From contig CAJQUW010007828.1 in assembly GCA_907163375.1 (NCBI GenBank), positions 248,001 to 312,000 on the forward strand: a stretch of 64,000 nucleotides of DNA, read 5' to 3'. Source of the stretch: Prostheceraeus crozeri (lineage: Eukaryota; Platyhelminthes; Polycladida; Euryleptidae). The position numbers and the translations under genes are program-made. Shown here one piece after another: positions 37,683 to 49,792 of this stretch. Below the pieces are notes generated by a model that saw only the letters and a list, made by a program, of their open reading frames with translations, was not told where the DNA came from and did not search any database. Position 1 is the stretch's first letter. Each line of letters starts with the position of its first letter.

Positions 37683-38784
37683 CCTGCTGCCTCATTTTTC
37701 AGACAGACTTGCTTCAATGCTCTTGTCTTTCATTTCGAACCTTTCATGCCCTTTTCATGAAGTTATGTGATTACTTTATTCATCTTTCATAAACTCAAAT
37801 GTCTCTTTCGTAACAACAATTAAACAGCTTGAAGTCTCTGCGTAAATGCACCAGATTCAACACCAACTCCACCGATTTCTGCGGCGTCAAAAGGCAATGA
37901 CACTGAGAAATTGGACATTTACATCATCAGCAAATCATCTATTACTCAATCTCATCTTCATCATCGCAAGCAAATTAACATAAGATGGACCGGTCAACGG
38001 ATAATAACTGGCTCTTGAAAGAAATATCGACAGCCATACAGACCGTCAATTACGTGAAACCATTATTGTCTTACATCTGTTCATTTATCCAGCAGATTGT
38101 TTGAAACTGTCACTCAATACCATACACCATCAGAGAAGTTTCAGGAAAAAATCAAAAAATTATTTCTTGCACGATGCATTTCGTCCACTATTATTCAAGT
38201 GCAAACATGGACTGAATGTAAAATACAAAATCTGAAATCATATATACTTCTACAGTAATAAATCTTCGCATTCAATTGTAAAAACAAGATCCTCTCCTCC
38301 CTGGAGTTTTATTGCAGTTAAGAAAATTAAAATAAAAATAAGTAATTGCTAAAACACCCACTATAGTAATAAATCTGTAAGCAAAATTGAGAGCATGCAA
38401 ACCAATGATCTATCAGACTTAAGAGATATGAACTTATTAGTGTTAGTTATGAACCTTTTATAACAATTACGCAAATAACCTAGATATTAAAAGAAGCAAA
38501 ACAGAGACTAAAGCTAGCAAGGTAAGTGAAGGGTGGAAATGAAACATGAGTCACAAGTCGGAATAGAACAAATAGAACATAAGTCAAAAGTCAAAAGTTG
38601 TTTATTTCCAAAAACATTGGAAAACAATATTACAATTTTGAGGTATATACTCGCATATTGGTTGAATATATTCCAATACAGCGTGCGGTCAGTGCTGTAG
38701 AAAAAAATTAAGCAGATCAGGAAGGAGAGGAATCAATAATTGAGCATTTATTTAGATTTCAGATTCTTTGTGGTGAATTCTTTC
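37683..38784. other. Unique spacer, AT-rich
   Basis: No gene is recognised. The right part (about 38590-38784) may be the 3' UTR of the minus-strand LINE that follows. Confidence 0.45.
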
Positions 38785-39330
38785 TTTTATGACCATGCGT
38801 AACTCGTTGGTTTTTTTAGAAATCTTGCGATGGATTTTAAATGCTTTGGAGTCAAGGTATTCATTAATTTATGAAATTCAACTATCGTGTTGCAGTAACA
38901 TAACAATGGTGCAATTTGTTGCCGCATATTTTGATACAATGGACATTCTATCATAAAGTGATATAGAGTCTCCACTTTTTGATTCATTGCAAAGTTCACA
39001 AAGACGTTCTTCATATCGCAATCTGTTTCTGTAACTGCCTGTTACAAAATCTAATTTATGATTTTTTGTCCTAAATTTTAGTAACCTATCATTGCAATCG
39101 ATATCAAAATTCAGATATGATTTCAAGATTTCCTCAAACTGGCATAATTCTAAATACATCAGACCAGAATGGCTCTCTTTTGCTGCAGATATCCATTTTT
39201 CCCTGTTATACTGACATATTCGGTCTTTTGTAATTCTCAAGTATGCTTTTTTATCAGCCGCTAGCTGTTCATCCCATAGCTTTGACAGGTTTAGTTTTGT
39301 AAGCAATCTGTTTTCATTTCTCATTTCCAT
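38785..39330 (-). pseudogene. LINE, C-terminal end of ORF2 with zinc knuckle, decayed
   Basis: Minus-strand frame 39330-38878 begins around LTKLNLSKLWDEQL and contains LLKFRTKNHKLDFVTGSYRN, RLRYEERLCELC and then loses frame. A second frame (39014-38787) continues with QKVETLYHFMIECPLYQNMR and a C-terminal KHLKSIARFLKK. The order C-x2-C ... H-x4-C is the C-terminal zinc knuckle of jockey/CR1-type LINEs. One frame shift near 38985-39000 breaks it. The RT domain is absent, so it is a 5'-truncated insertion. Confidence 0.75.
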
Positions 39331-39524
39331 TTCCAGAAGTCGGAATTCTCATGCAAAATAATGAGAGAGACTGCAATTCCTAATGTGTTTGTTGTTGATG
39401 TGGTAGTAAATGCTAAAATTGTTATCACTAGTTTGTCTCTCATTATTACAGATTTGCAAATGCCGTGTGATACTGCAAGAAAGAAGCTTTTAATTTCATC
39501 AAAATGAATTTGGTGGTTTTATTT

Positions 39525-39563
39525 ATTGCTGGCTACCGTATATGCTCTACTCAGCATTCCAAT
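39525..39563. repeat. Left arm of a perfect 39-bp inverted repeat
   Basis: attgctggctaccgtatatg at the left is the exact complement of the sequence ending at 40272. The right arm lies within the native reverse transcriptase coding order, so the left arm is an inverted duplicate placed at the 5' junction of the element. Confidence 0.9.
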
Positions 39564-40646
39564 CACCAGATAATCTAATAAAACCACATATAAATTCGAA
39601 ACATATGTTGAATTCTACCTCTCACTTGATAGAAGAAATTAATAAAAATCAAGAACTTTTTCATGACAAACATATTTTAATTAGTTATGATGTTGAATCA
39701 CTGTTCACAAACATACCTGTAAATGAAACAATTGAGCTGGCGGATAATTTAGTCTATGATAAGAATTCAACTAATAAGCCTTTGTTTGGCAGGGATGTAT
39801 TTAAAAAACTGTGCCTGTTTGCCACGAGTGGTCAATTTTTATTTAATGACCAAATGTTTAAGCAGATAGATGGTGTAAGTATGGGTTCCCCCCCTTGCTC
39901 CTACACTCGCAAATCTATTTTTGTCACATATGTAACAAAATTGGATGAATGAAGAATGCAGTCCACTTTATTACGCAAGATATGTAGATGATTGCATTTG
40001 CGTTTTTGATGATATAAAGAAAGTAGAACGGTTTCACCAATTTTTAAATAGACAACACAAAAATTTAAAATTTACTGTAGATATTGGAGGCAATAGTATA
40101 GCATTCTTGGATGTTAAAATAAATATTACGAATCATTTGGAAACTATCATTTTTAGAAAAGAAACGTTCACAAATGTGCTATTAAATTTTGAAGCAAACT
40201 GTCCAAGAGCGTGGGTGGCACCGGGGTCTGGTTATTGGAATGCTGAGTAGAGCATATACGGTAGCCAGCAATTGGAATATACTTTTTAAGGTAATTTTGA
40301 AATAAATAAAAGCAACAATGAATTTTCAACAATTCGCTTCTATTATACAGCCTGCCACTTATTTCAGCGAGTAGGGGAACATAAAAAGTTCGCTATTGGC
40401 GACCATCGCATTAAGGTGCATTCACATAACACATTGCGGCTAAGTGACTTTCAAGTGCTTTGTAATATGTCATTTGCGTATGATCTCAAGATCTATGAAA
40501 TGTTTCATATTCAGATGCAGAGACCATCCCTAAATGGAATTCTAGTAGATACACAATTCAATGGTATTTGTGAGGATCCGATTTCTACATTTTTTAGTCC
40601 TCCAAACTCAAGAGTACACCAACTTTTATATTTCATTGTGGAATGA
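39525..40646 (+). pseudogene. Penelope-like element: reverse transcriptase and GIY-YIG tail (broken)
   Basis: The plus strand shows, in order, an RT palm with SYDVESLFTNIPVNETIE, FNDQMFKQIDGVSMGSP and YYARYVDDCICVFDD, then FLDVKINI, and after a short gap the C-terminal part of the GIY-YIG endonuclease (GEHKKFAIGDHRIKVHSHNT, LKIYEMFHIQMQRPSLN, about 40360-40560). RT followed by GIY-YIG is the Penelope-like order. It lacks the N-terminal part and is broken. The RT part is bracketed by perfect 39-bp inverted repeats (39525-39563 and 40234-40272). Confidence 0.85.
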
Positions 40647-40920
40647 TTGCTGCTTCCATAATAAAGTTCATGGTTCCAAAGTGTGCATAAATGTGAAGGA
40701 GTGCAATAAACAGTCTTTATTTTTCACCGTGCGTATAATGTAGTTATCCTGTCACTTTATTTTACCTGTAAAGCATATTTTCATTATTGCACTGGTTGAA
40801 TGATAGATTTCTATATTGATATATGCGATTGAATTATATAAAACCCGCCTTTTATTTAACTCATCAAACATCATAGAATTAGATTAGTCATAATGGTCAT
40901 GATATCGGTGAAAAATAAAA
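40647..40920. other. AT-rich spacer with palindrome
   Basis: Holds atagatttctat (40803-40814), the same palindrome as in every unit of array A7. The segment 40741-40790 (tcactttattttacctgtaaag) is similar to 45690-45715. Confidence 0.5.
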
Positions 40921-41070
40921 TTACCTACAAAACTCGTGCAAAGATATCCATCTTTTGCTTTCTCCTCGATCAACATTCTATGACCTCTCTCGCCTTTCGG
41001 GCTCGTGCATAGAAATGTTGACCTCGAAGAAAGCAATAAAGATGGATATTTTGCACTAGTTGGGTAAATA
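40921..41070. mobile_element. Palindromic MITE P1, copy 1
   Basis: The left half (from ttacctacaaaactcgtgc) and right half (to gcactagttgggtaaataac) are inverted relative to each other over nearly the whole 150 bp, with aaagatatccatctt, tgctttct and caacatt paired. The apex is cctttcgggctcgtgcatag. A second copy lies at 41253-41399. Confidence 0.8.
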
Positions 41071-41252
41071 ACTATTATTGTACTCCTTCATTGGAATACA
41101 TTAGCGCATAGAAAGTTTTTCATCCTCTAAAACTGTGAATTCTGCATGGAAATCTCAAGAACTACCGCAGATATCTACAATTCTGTAACAAAGAGAGGTC
41201 GATTTTTGACAGCTATGAAATTCTGATGGCCATAGATTCTGTGAAATGTAAA

Positions 41253-41399
41253 GGTACGCAACTCGTCCAAAGATATTCATCTTAATTGCGTTATTCTCGG
41301 ACAACAAACTATGTGCTCTTCCTTCGGGCTCGTGCATAGATATGTTGACCTCGAAAAATGCAATAAAGATGGATACTTTGCACTTGCTGCGTAAGTAAC
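41253..41399. mobile_element. Palindromic MITE P1, copy 2
   Basis: Same family and orientation as 40921-41070, about 80 % alike by eye; shared words are aactcgt, caaagatat, ttcgggctcgtgcatag and atgttgacctcgaa. The two copies are 182 bp apart. The minus open frame across it (41155-41415) is incidental. Confidence 0.8.
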
Positions 41400-42154
41400 T
41401 GTTAATGACTTTCATTCAATGATACGTAGATTAATAACTACTACAGTACAGAAAAATAATGGATTTGAATTTAGAACTATTTACAGATATGCATTGTGCA
41501 TGCTAAGGTGATGAGTTGCAGTATTTTCTGCTGTAATGGATCAAAGATGTCGGTGCATTAGCGATGTGCTTCCGGTTTCCGACGCCTTCATTCATCATGC
41601 GCCTGCAATTTTAGATCGGAATTCAAGCATGTAATTTCCACATGACTACCCGCATTTTCCTGTGCATGTTCATCAAGCGATTATGTAGATTTCTACTTAG
41701 GGAGGCTAAAAAGCCCCCTCCTGTCGTAGTAGTACTATCCTGATCTGCCGCACATCATCTGTACAAATAGTTAAGAAATCATTTTCTAATAACTAATGCT
41801 ACTTCCATATTCTTACACAGACGGAAACTTTACTATCATAAAAATATACAGTAGTTACCATGAAAACTGGATGACTATGGAGCAACATGGATGCATCATG
41901 TCAATGCAACGATAATAATTCTTATAAATATCTTAATAATAAGATTTCTGAGAACGATAATTCTAACGAGCTTTCTATGCCTCATAGAGAGTACCTACCT
42001 CTATTCAAAGAATACCACTTTTATTCGTAAAGCTATTTTAATATCTAGAAACAAATCTATCTTGGTTTGAAGGCAACATATCAATTCTAAAAACATAGAG
42101 AGCTGCTAGACAAGTGGATGAAAATTAGCATGGATAAGTCAGATCAGGTCACAG
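41400..42154. other. Unique spacer
   Basis: No gene or RNA recognised. Contains clustered tctatg and catagag words near 41975-42100. Confidence 0.4.
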
Positions 42155-42642
42155 AATTAGACAGGTCGTCTCTTCTTCCGTTTGACTAGAAGGGAAGCAT
42201 TGGAACATGTAGTGTAAATGAAATGGCACAATCTCATGACTTAATACCATAGCAATCGAACAATGAGCAGCCAGTTCAACATTAAACACGCCAAATTGTA
42301 CAAAGTTTCAGTGACTGTTATCAACCGGATCACACAGCAAAGAGACACAGACGATGCCAAGTTCTACAGAGAAGTTTGTGAACGTTTTTTCATGCGCCTG
42401 CTAACTTTTTTTAAAATGATCGGAGGGCCCAACATTATCGAGAAAACTTTTGAGCAATGATCTGAATTCTTCGAATCTGAAGGAGTCGTGGCGATTGGAG
42501 CATTTTGAAGGAATTCAGAGCAATCCGCAAGCGACGCACGACTATTTTTCCCATCTCTGTAAGGTATTAAATATTTCTTTTTGCCCACTTATTAAGTTCC
42601 TGCATGTGCCATCTGTTTGAATCAGTTTGCACTTCTAGCAAA
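42155..42642 (+). repeat. Dispersed repeat R3, copy 3 (longest open frame)
   Basis: Homologous to 18559-19026. This copy keeps a 65-codon plus frame (42263-42460) beginning MSSQFNIKHAKLYKVS and containing FYREVCERFFMRLLTFFKMI, which is shared in part by the other two copies. I see a faint likeness to linker regions of zinc-finger hAT-type transposases but would not assign it. Confidence 0.85.
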
Positions 42643-43699
42643 GTGATATGATAAAACAATCTAATTCTGTAGATCAGGTAGATAAGAAATAAGACAAATC
42701 AATCAACGAGAACATTTGAAACCTATCTATGCCCCATTTAGAGAGCCCCAGTACATTCAATCCAGACCTAGAGATATATCTAAAGATAGAGGAATCTCTG
42801 AACTACATCGTTAGAGAATTAGCAGCGATGCCTCGTGACGACTAACTCGAGCATCGTTCTGACAATTAAATCGTTATAATTTCATGCGACAAAAATCGAT
42901 CGTTTCGGACGTTGTAGCTAAGGTAGAGCTCCTCGTATGCTTACAACTGACCAAATTGATACAGCAGCAAATTGCTAGTTCTTTGATATTTTTCAATTCA
43001 ATCACGTCGCAACAGGCGAGAAATTATTTATATACAAACAAGTCGAAAGAATCGCTGTTTACGGAATAACAGATTTACATTCAAAGCACCCCAAATAAGT
43101 ATAGTTCAAATCCTTTCTACAACTTGCTTAAAAATCAGCAAAATAGGAACTCATACGTTTTCCCATGTGATTGTTTAACTGCAAATATTTTCCATTAATA
43201 AGTCAGCTGTTTCCAACTCAACACTGCCGAAAACAAAAGTGTCCTGGAATGACCTCAGATCAATCAAACAGATTTTGCTTTCCAACGAAGAAACAAAACC
43301 GGTGAGAAGTGTATATGTAGTAGCTATAGAATTAACAATTATTCGCAACACAACCGGCAATTGAATTTCAGATCAACCTGTAGCTCCAAATCACGTGTAT
43401 AGAAGACAGAAATCAATAATACATTGCGCAGATGATCGGTTGAAATGTTGAGGATAGAAAACACGACTTGCTAGAGGTCACTGATGTTATGAATTAATCA
43501 GTTTTATTTAGCATGCGCATACGGGCAATGTAAACATGATACTGAAGAATATTTGCCGTCACGGGGATCAATCCCACTACTGTAACATGAGATACGACCG
43601 CTTACAAGCGACTGATGCCAAGATCATGTCCTTACCATTACTTATCAGTTGTCACAGCAATTATAATCAATGAATAAATATCATGTATTGTAGACACAT
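42643..43699. other. Unique spacer
   Basis: Small frames at 42884-43069 (plus) and 43175-43360 (minus) have no domain. Nothing else is supported. Confidence 0.4.
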
Positions 43700-43872
43700 T
43701 TAACCTTAAACCGCCGAGAGTACTATATATAGGACAAACTTGTATCTTTGTTCTATCCTAATGAAAATAATTTTTTAGCATTGGTTTCCACTATTTGACT
43801 CTTAAGGTCACACCAAAAGAATGCTTGATTTTTTTTCACGTGTGGTTCTCATTCCCGACGGTTTAAGGTTAA
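43700..43872. mobile_element. TTAA-flanked mini-MITE (173 bp)
   Basis: Ends are TTAA-ccttaaaccgccgaga on the left and tcccgacggtttaagg-TTAA on the right, an inverted pair of about 16 bp with one or two mismatches. TTAA duplications point to piggyBac-type transposition. It is too small to code. Confidence 0.75.
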
Positions 43873-44376
43873 AAGGAGAGATAGTGTTCCAAAATCAGTA
43901 GACAGAAAACACTTGATTCACTCTTTCCTGGAGATAAGTTATTTATCTATGGCAGATTTTGAGCGTTCATTATACTGTCAAAATAAGAAATCCCATAGAT
44001 CAAATCAAGACACGACACGGTCAAAAAAAAATTCGAAGGATCCAGGAAACGGAAGATGCCAAAGTTAAACAATTTCCCTAGTGGAGAATCTTGTAAATAA
44101 TTAGGTAATTAAAAGTCATGAACGAATGAATATAAATTAATACTAACAACATCGAGTAACCGACTCTAGTATAGAGCAGGTACTGAAATACGTATAAAGG
44201 CAAGTCTACTCAACTGAAGACGGTAAGGGAAATAAATTAATACTTATAAACGATTTTATTTTACCCTATAAGAACTGAAATAAGAGTTCGTCATGGACCT
44301 GACGAGAAGCTAACTAAAAATAACAAAAGGTGAAAATTATAAACCTAAAAAAACAAAATTAAGTTTGCTATGTATG
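43873..44376. other. Unique spacer, AT-rich
   Basis: A short hairpin (ttcgtca...tgacgag) lies near 44287-44308. No gene is recognised. Confidence 0.4.
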
Positions 44377-44460
44377 GAGTCATCAGGGAGGAACCACGTG
44401 CCTGCATGAAGCAAGGTTTCGGCCCCTAACCTCCAACCTATACCACATGGCGGGGCCAGG
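44377..44460 (-). ncRNA. Structured retroelement tail, copy c
   Basis: On the minus strand the helix is ggcccc with ggggcc (44452-44457 and 44421-44426, 25-nt loop), where copies a and b have gggtcc with ggaccc, so the pairing is kept by compensatory change. It is followed by gaaacc, a stem cttgc uucau gcagg, and ccctgatgactcc. It is downstream of the RT fragment at 44592-45280 on the same strand. Confidence 0.6.
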
Positions 44461-44591
44461 CCAACCATATCGAATGCACGACATGGAAGGTCTCTCCAAG
44501 CCTGAGGAAACATAGCAGAATATAACCGAAAATAAAATTTTTTGAAATATATTAGGACAAAAAGAAGCACTTGAAACTAGAAGATGTTTTC

Positions 44592-45280
44592 TTAGCCCAA
44601 CATGCCAATGATGGATGGCATCTGGCGGGGCGAAAAACAACCAAACTTAAAAACGAGGAACCTTTTCTTGGAGAAGGACTTAATGCAAGAATTAACTAGC
44701 AGATTAACCTTATAACCCCGTCCTTTAAAGATATCAAAAATGCCCTTAGCTCTTGATGTGAAGGCGGAAGCATCAGATGAAATCCTGGCGAATCTGATGA
44801 GTTGGGCAGCAATGATGTTTAAGCCAGTGTTCAAAGGCTTATTACTCTCGGGAAAGTATACAGCACCACTGTGAAGCTGAACTCATCAACCTTATGATAA
44901 ATCTCCGTGGTGTATTGGCCACCATCTTCGATCCTGATTTTGACATCCAAATAATTAACACATTTGTTGTTGTCTTCGCTTCTGCTAGCTAAGAGATCTA
45001 CCGGGTAGATTTCAGGAAGGATCTTATCAAAATGTTTGAAGTTAAACACACAAATGTCATCGACATACCTAGTGGTACGAGAGAGAAGTTTGGCTAAGCC
45101 AAATCTCTTACTCACTGGGAGCTCCTTCACAAAATTAAACTCCCTGTAAGCCAAAAACAGGTCAGCCAAGAGCGAGCTGGAATTCACACCCATGGGTATG
45201 CCTCGAGAAATACTAGGAGTAAATCTATACTGATAAATACTAGGAACATCCATGGAATATCTTGCGTGCAATCGCATGTT
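44592..45280 (-). pseudogene. Penelope-like reverse transcriptase fragment, better copy (broken)
   Basis: The minus strand shows FTPSISRGIPMGVNSSSLLA, ADLFLAYREFNFV, TTRYVDDICVFNF (the catalytic YVDD), IYPVDLLASRS, NYLDVKIRIEDGG, TTEIYHKVDEFSF, and in the following frame AAQLIRFARISSDASAFTSR and FKGRGYKVN. These are RT palm and thumb motifs of the same family as 26200-26655. The N-terminal part is missing and the copy is broken. It ends about 130 bp before structured tail c. Confidence 0.7.
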
Positions 45281-47600
45281 AATGCACGAATATTGGAGAA
45301 TGCATAGTTATGAAGTGAAACATTTTTATCCCACTGATTTCATTTTAAAAAAATATTTTCCTTAATTTATCTTCGGATGGAAATTCAAATGTAAAATGAA
45401 AATTAACTTTACAACAATATAGCCAATTTTGCATTTGCAGAGTAATTTGTTGTCTTGCTGTGTCTCCGTGCATGCAATATCCTACTCTGTACTGGGGTAA
45501 GAAACTCTATGTTGTAAATATTTATTTATATTCACACGCTCTTGACTCAAAGTAACTTAATTATTTACACGATTTTCCACTAGGTTTCTTCCATTTGCTG
45601 GATTCTTCGAAGATTTTTTCGAATTTTCGAATTCTTCAAATTTTTAACCGAGTCGTATTTTAATTTAAGCAATTGTAGATATCGCATCACTTTATTTGAC
45701 TTGTAAAGCAGATTATTGCCCGCGCGGGAGATAATATTTACTGCGATGCACTGGAAGGAGCGTAATCTATACCAATTATGACTGCTCTTGTTCTGGTTTA
45801 GTATAGACTGGATTTGTGAATAGATATTTACGCTACTGGTCAGGCTAAATTTCTATTCAAATACTCCTAATAATCATAGACATGTCAATCACAATTATTC
45901 CTTGATCATCATAGCACGTCGTCAAATAAAATTCTCTACGCAACTCGAGCATAGATTACTTCATCATAGATTAAGATTAAATTAAGATATTTAAGATGTA
46001 TAGCTCTTTTTATAGTTTTTGCTACAACTATATATATATATATATAGAAGGCGCTACAACTACCATCAATGGCTGCACAACAGAAAATGCGAGCGAGCAT
46101 TGACATAATTGCATCTCGTGGTTGCCCATATTCTGCACTGCTAACCAGGGATAAATGCCTGCATTGTCATCTGACACAGCGGACCACCCTGAGCACACAA
46201 CTTCACCCTCATTAAATGAATCCGCCACCACAAAACGTTGACATCTCACTCACCGATCTGAATGTCCAACCCCAGTCTCATCATAAAAAGTGTCCACCAT
46301 GTTCACTCATGAGAGTAATGGTTCGCAGCAGGAATCCCAAGGTTGAATCAATTGTCAGGGGTCGCGAAGAGAATTGAAGAGGAGGTGCAATTCTTCACTA
46401 ATCGACGTGTGAATTCCAACAGAGCAACAACAAACCAAGGAGTTCACCAAGATGTATCACTGTCGAAACAACACGCCAACATCACACACAGGAGCAAATT
46501 AGCACAAGTTTTGCGTCTCCTCTTCTGTAGTCCGATTGCTTGTAAAACAGCAGATGAAAATGATCCAGAAAGAGAAATTAACGTCGAAAATGTTGAGAAG
46601 TGTCGCAGTATCGGCGTTAGAATCTGAAAAAGACCCCTGTGTCTTGATTCAACCAGGGATAGCAGCCACACACTTCTTAGCGAAGGTCGCAGATGGATTA
46701 GAAACTAACTAGAATGATCGAGGGGTTGCCTCAATGGATCTCGGAACCCCGGTTGGTTGAGAGCAGCAGCTGCGAACTATTTGACGGTGGACGGACGAAA
46801 TGGTTGGGCTGGAACTGAAACGGACGAAATAGAACGCTTATTGTCAAACAGTACAATTGAAGATCAGATCACACACACACACACCCACACTGCTGTATGA
46901 GAGATAGCGCACACGCATGCGCACACATAGAGAGCTGACGCATTGCTCATACTTGACAGTTACACACACCCAGTCCAGGGTAGCGATTCACTATTGATTA
47001 GAAATATCGATGGGAGCACAGCGAAAACCAACCAGTGATCTGTGTCGACAATCGAAAGTAATTGGCGTAAGGGGAGTTGTGTGACATTATTGTGCTGCTT
47101 CTGTATGAACCATCCAATTTTAACAGCAACTAATGACGCACAGGATATTAGAATACCGAATTACGTCGAGATGACGAAACGATTATGACAAAACTATTTA
47201 ACGTCACATGTTGGAAAACTACAGAGACACAATTAAGTTCCGAAGTCATGTAATGAAAATTGCATTACAAAAGAGAATGCGCGTCATCCAGGGACTCTTC
47301 ACATCTTGCATCCAACTCAAATTATGACTCAGATCATAGATATCGGCTGTCAAAGCAGCAAGGACATTCGAGACAGTGGATCCAGCGCTCATTTGAGACC
47401 AGTGCAAGCACAGATTTAGAGGAAAACCAGATTAACTGCTTTCCTTATCGCATGAAGCCTGTTTCCATCGTGCATGCGAGACACCTGTTGGCGATGAGTG
47501 AGAAGAAAGCCGGAGCATGAAACCGATACTTAAATTGACAATTTTCATTTACATCCGAGATATAAAATGGGTGGACTGATGAATTTCATTTATTCATTAT
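45281..47600. other. Unique spacer with microsatellites
   Basis: Contains a TA run (46029-46046), a CA run (46868-46890) and scattered catagat words (45880-45970). Frames at 46028-46249 (minus), 46343-46627 (plus) and 47260-47520 (plus) show no recognised domain. Confidence 0.5.
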
Positions 47601-48525
47601 TTAACCCTCAGACACCTGAGGGGGTCCGGTGGACCCCGGCCGGAGCCACATTTTTCTATTTCATTTTTTACGCTGACGATATATCAACCACTCAAGCCCA
47701 TACAAAATCATCATTTCTGACAGTGAATCTGCATGTGTTATTTCATCTCAATTGAATCAGTAGAAATATGCCAGATAGGCCAAGGGGGTCCACTGTAGAA
47801 ATTCCATCAGAAATTTTTGTAATCATATTAAAAATGATTTCGAACATGTTCACGATGGTGTATAAAGAGTGAAAGTCATTTATTCATTGTTTGCATCATG
47901 CTCGTAGATGTACAATGTGTTGGAAGATCGCAAAATGTGAATATTTTGCTTTCGCACATGATCTCGCGTGACTGGTTGGCCTCTATGAACAACTCGACAT
48001 AAATCGATGTCCGAAATGAAAGCTATCATTATATTCATAGTTGAGCACCAAAAACTGATTGATGACGAACTTTTCACAGCAAGAATGATAAGTTTGAGAT
48101 CTCCACAGCTGTTTTTGGTTCTAGAAGTACAGCAATTTTGACTCATTTTATGTCTATTTCTGATAGCTTTGGATAAATTTGAAGGAATGTACAAATGGAA
48201 AGGATCAGCTGCATGAATTAAATCATTTTCATCAAAATCAACTATCTGAGGCTTTATGGTGACACAAAATATCGTAAAGCCGCCTCCTAGTACAAATGAT
48301 GCTGTACTAAATGTGGTTGACTTACAAAAACACTATATTTTCGCACGTGTTTACTGAGAAGGCTGAAAGTCACTCAAGGGATTCGTTATACCGACCTGCT
48401 ACACGCAAACATCATTGTTTTACTTAAAATCAACTTTCCTTATGTTTTGATATCGATTTAAGCAGGTGAACTAAGAATATGTTAAAGGGGTCCACTGGAC
48501 CCCCTCAAGTCTCTGAGGGTTTTAA
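47601..48525. mobile_element. TTAA-flanked MITE with GGGGTCC subterminal repeats (~0.92 kb)
   Basis: The left end is TTAA-CCCTCAGACACCTGAG followed by ggggtccggtggacccc. The right end is ggggtccactggacccc followed by ctcaagtctctgaggg, then ttttaa. The two ends are inverted over about 37 bp. The right TTAA is preceded by two extra T. A third ggggtccactg word lies inside near 47786. No transposase frame is present. Confidence 0.75.
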
Positions 48526-49263
48526 GTACAGTCAATCTGCATGAGTTTAAGGCAATATGCCAGAACGAAAATGATGTTATTAAGTCAATCAGGTAGAAAG
48601 TAATTTAACTCTACTAATGTGAAATCATATCCGTAGTCTTATAAGGCTTCAATAGGAAATGGACTAGTGCAGACAGATACCATATAGTAAGGACCTTCAA
48701 ACCTGATTGGAATTACTTCTACGAAGTATGACAAATTGCTTACTTCAACGTTCCTCTATTACGACTTCTACCGCTATACTGCAACGTGTGAGGAATACTT
48801 TATCAATTTGGTCAACTTTGTTCTAACGATGACGGCCGATTGGTCGTTTCAAAATTGATACCAGACCTGTCATCTGCTGTGATTGAGTAACAAGATTAAG
48901 ATAAAGTTATGAAATCCTGACAAGAACGCATGGTTCGTTCTCTACGGCTTCGTATCGTATCGTATAATTTCAATTTGTATAACTCTTTGTTGTCCATATT
49001 TCGTGTTCGGTTGCGCAATTTCTAAGCTTTGTAGAGTATTATATAACACAGGTGTATCTACTCGTATAAAACTATGATTGAGAGTTTGATGCAACGGCTA
49101 ATTGATGCACCACACATGACATGTCAAAGAAACTGTCAGTCAATTCCATCCTTATTAAAGAAATATGCTTCTCTCATATCAATGAGATGAATAAAAGAAT
49201 ATAAAACATGACAGATATTCCAGTCGGTCAGTACAATCACCAATGATATCTTTAAACGTGCAT
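48526..49263. other. Unique spacer
   Basis: No feature recognised. Confidence 0.4.
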
Positions 49264-49617
49264 GTCAGTTTCGTCCCATCTCAACGTGGGGGAGAACTTC
49301 TCAAATTGAATGGATATTCGTTATCCTTCCACAGAAAATGTAAAAATCGCTATCACTGAAGATGTCGAGTTCGGCAATGTTGTGTGACGGCTGTTACCGA
49401 GGATAATATTTTAATCAAGACTCATGGAAGTCATGACCATGAGCCTAACAATAGCAACATAGAAATAGAACGGAAATTGGATCAAGAAAAGGAAATAGCG
49501 AGGATGGAGCCATTCAAGCCGATGAAGCGAGTATTTTCCGACGCTTTTGAAGAAAACAGTGAATTGAGTCTAACATCTGTTGAATTCCAAGCGTCAATTG
49601 CTATCTCTATCAATTAG
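49264..49617 (+). pseudogene. FLYWCH-type zinc finger fragment
   Basis: The frame opens with VSFVPSQRGGELLKLNGYSL, a very typical FLYWCH start. It continues FHRKCKNRYH, has a TGA at 49357 where the conserved tryptophan is expected, then RCRVRQC, VTAVTEDNILIKTHGSHDH and EPNNSNIEIE, giving the C-x-C/H-x-H zinc ligands. After the domain comes a charged stretch (KLDQEKEIARMEPF) and a stop at 49615. FLYWCH domains occur in host regulators and at the N-terminus of MULE-type transposases. No transposase domain follows within reach. The single stop at the Trp codon suggests a recent loss or a sequencing difference; without it the domain would read through. Confidence 0.8.
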
Positions 49618-49792
49618 TTGTGATATAAAACTCAGTTGAAAAGAAACAATGGAAAATAGTCATACAAGTTGATATTATGCGAAATGAGAAGACAACTTCT
49701 CTACAGGTGTCAAGAATCATTCAAAAGTTCAGCAAAACTAAGAATGAAGAAAAATGTGATGCTTAAAATGATCAAATAACTTGTAAATTGTG

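Noticed and set aside
46028-46249. Minus-strand frame as a transposase piece
   Set aside because: No catalytic or HTH motif could be aligned by eye; ends in a TA microsatellite.
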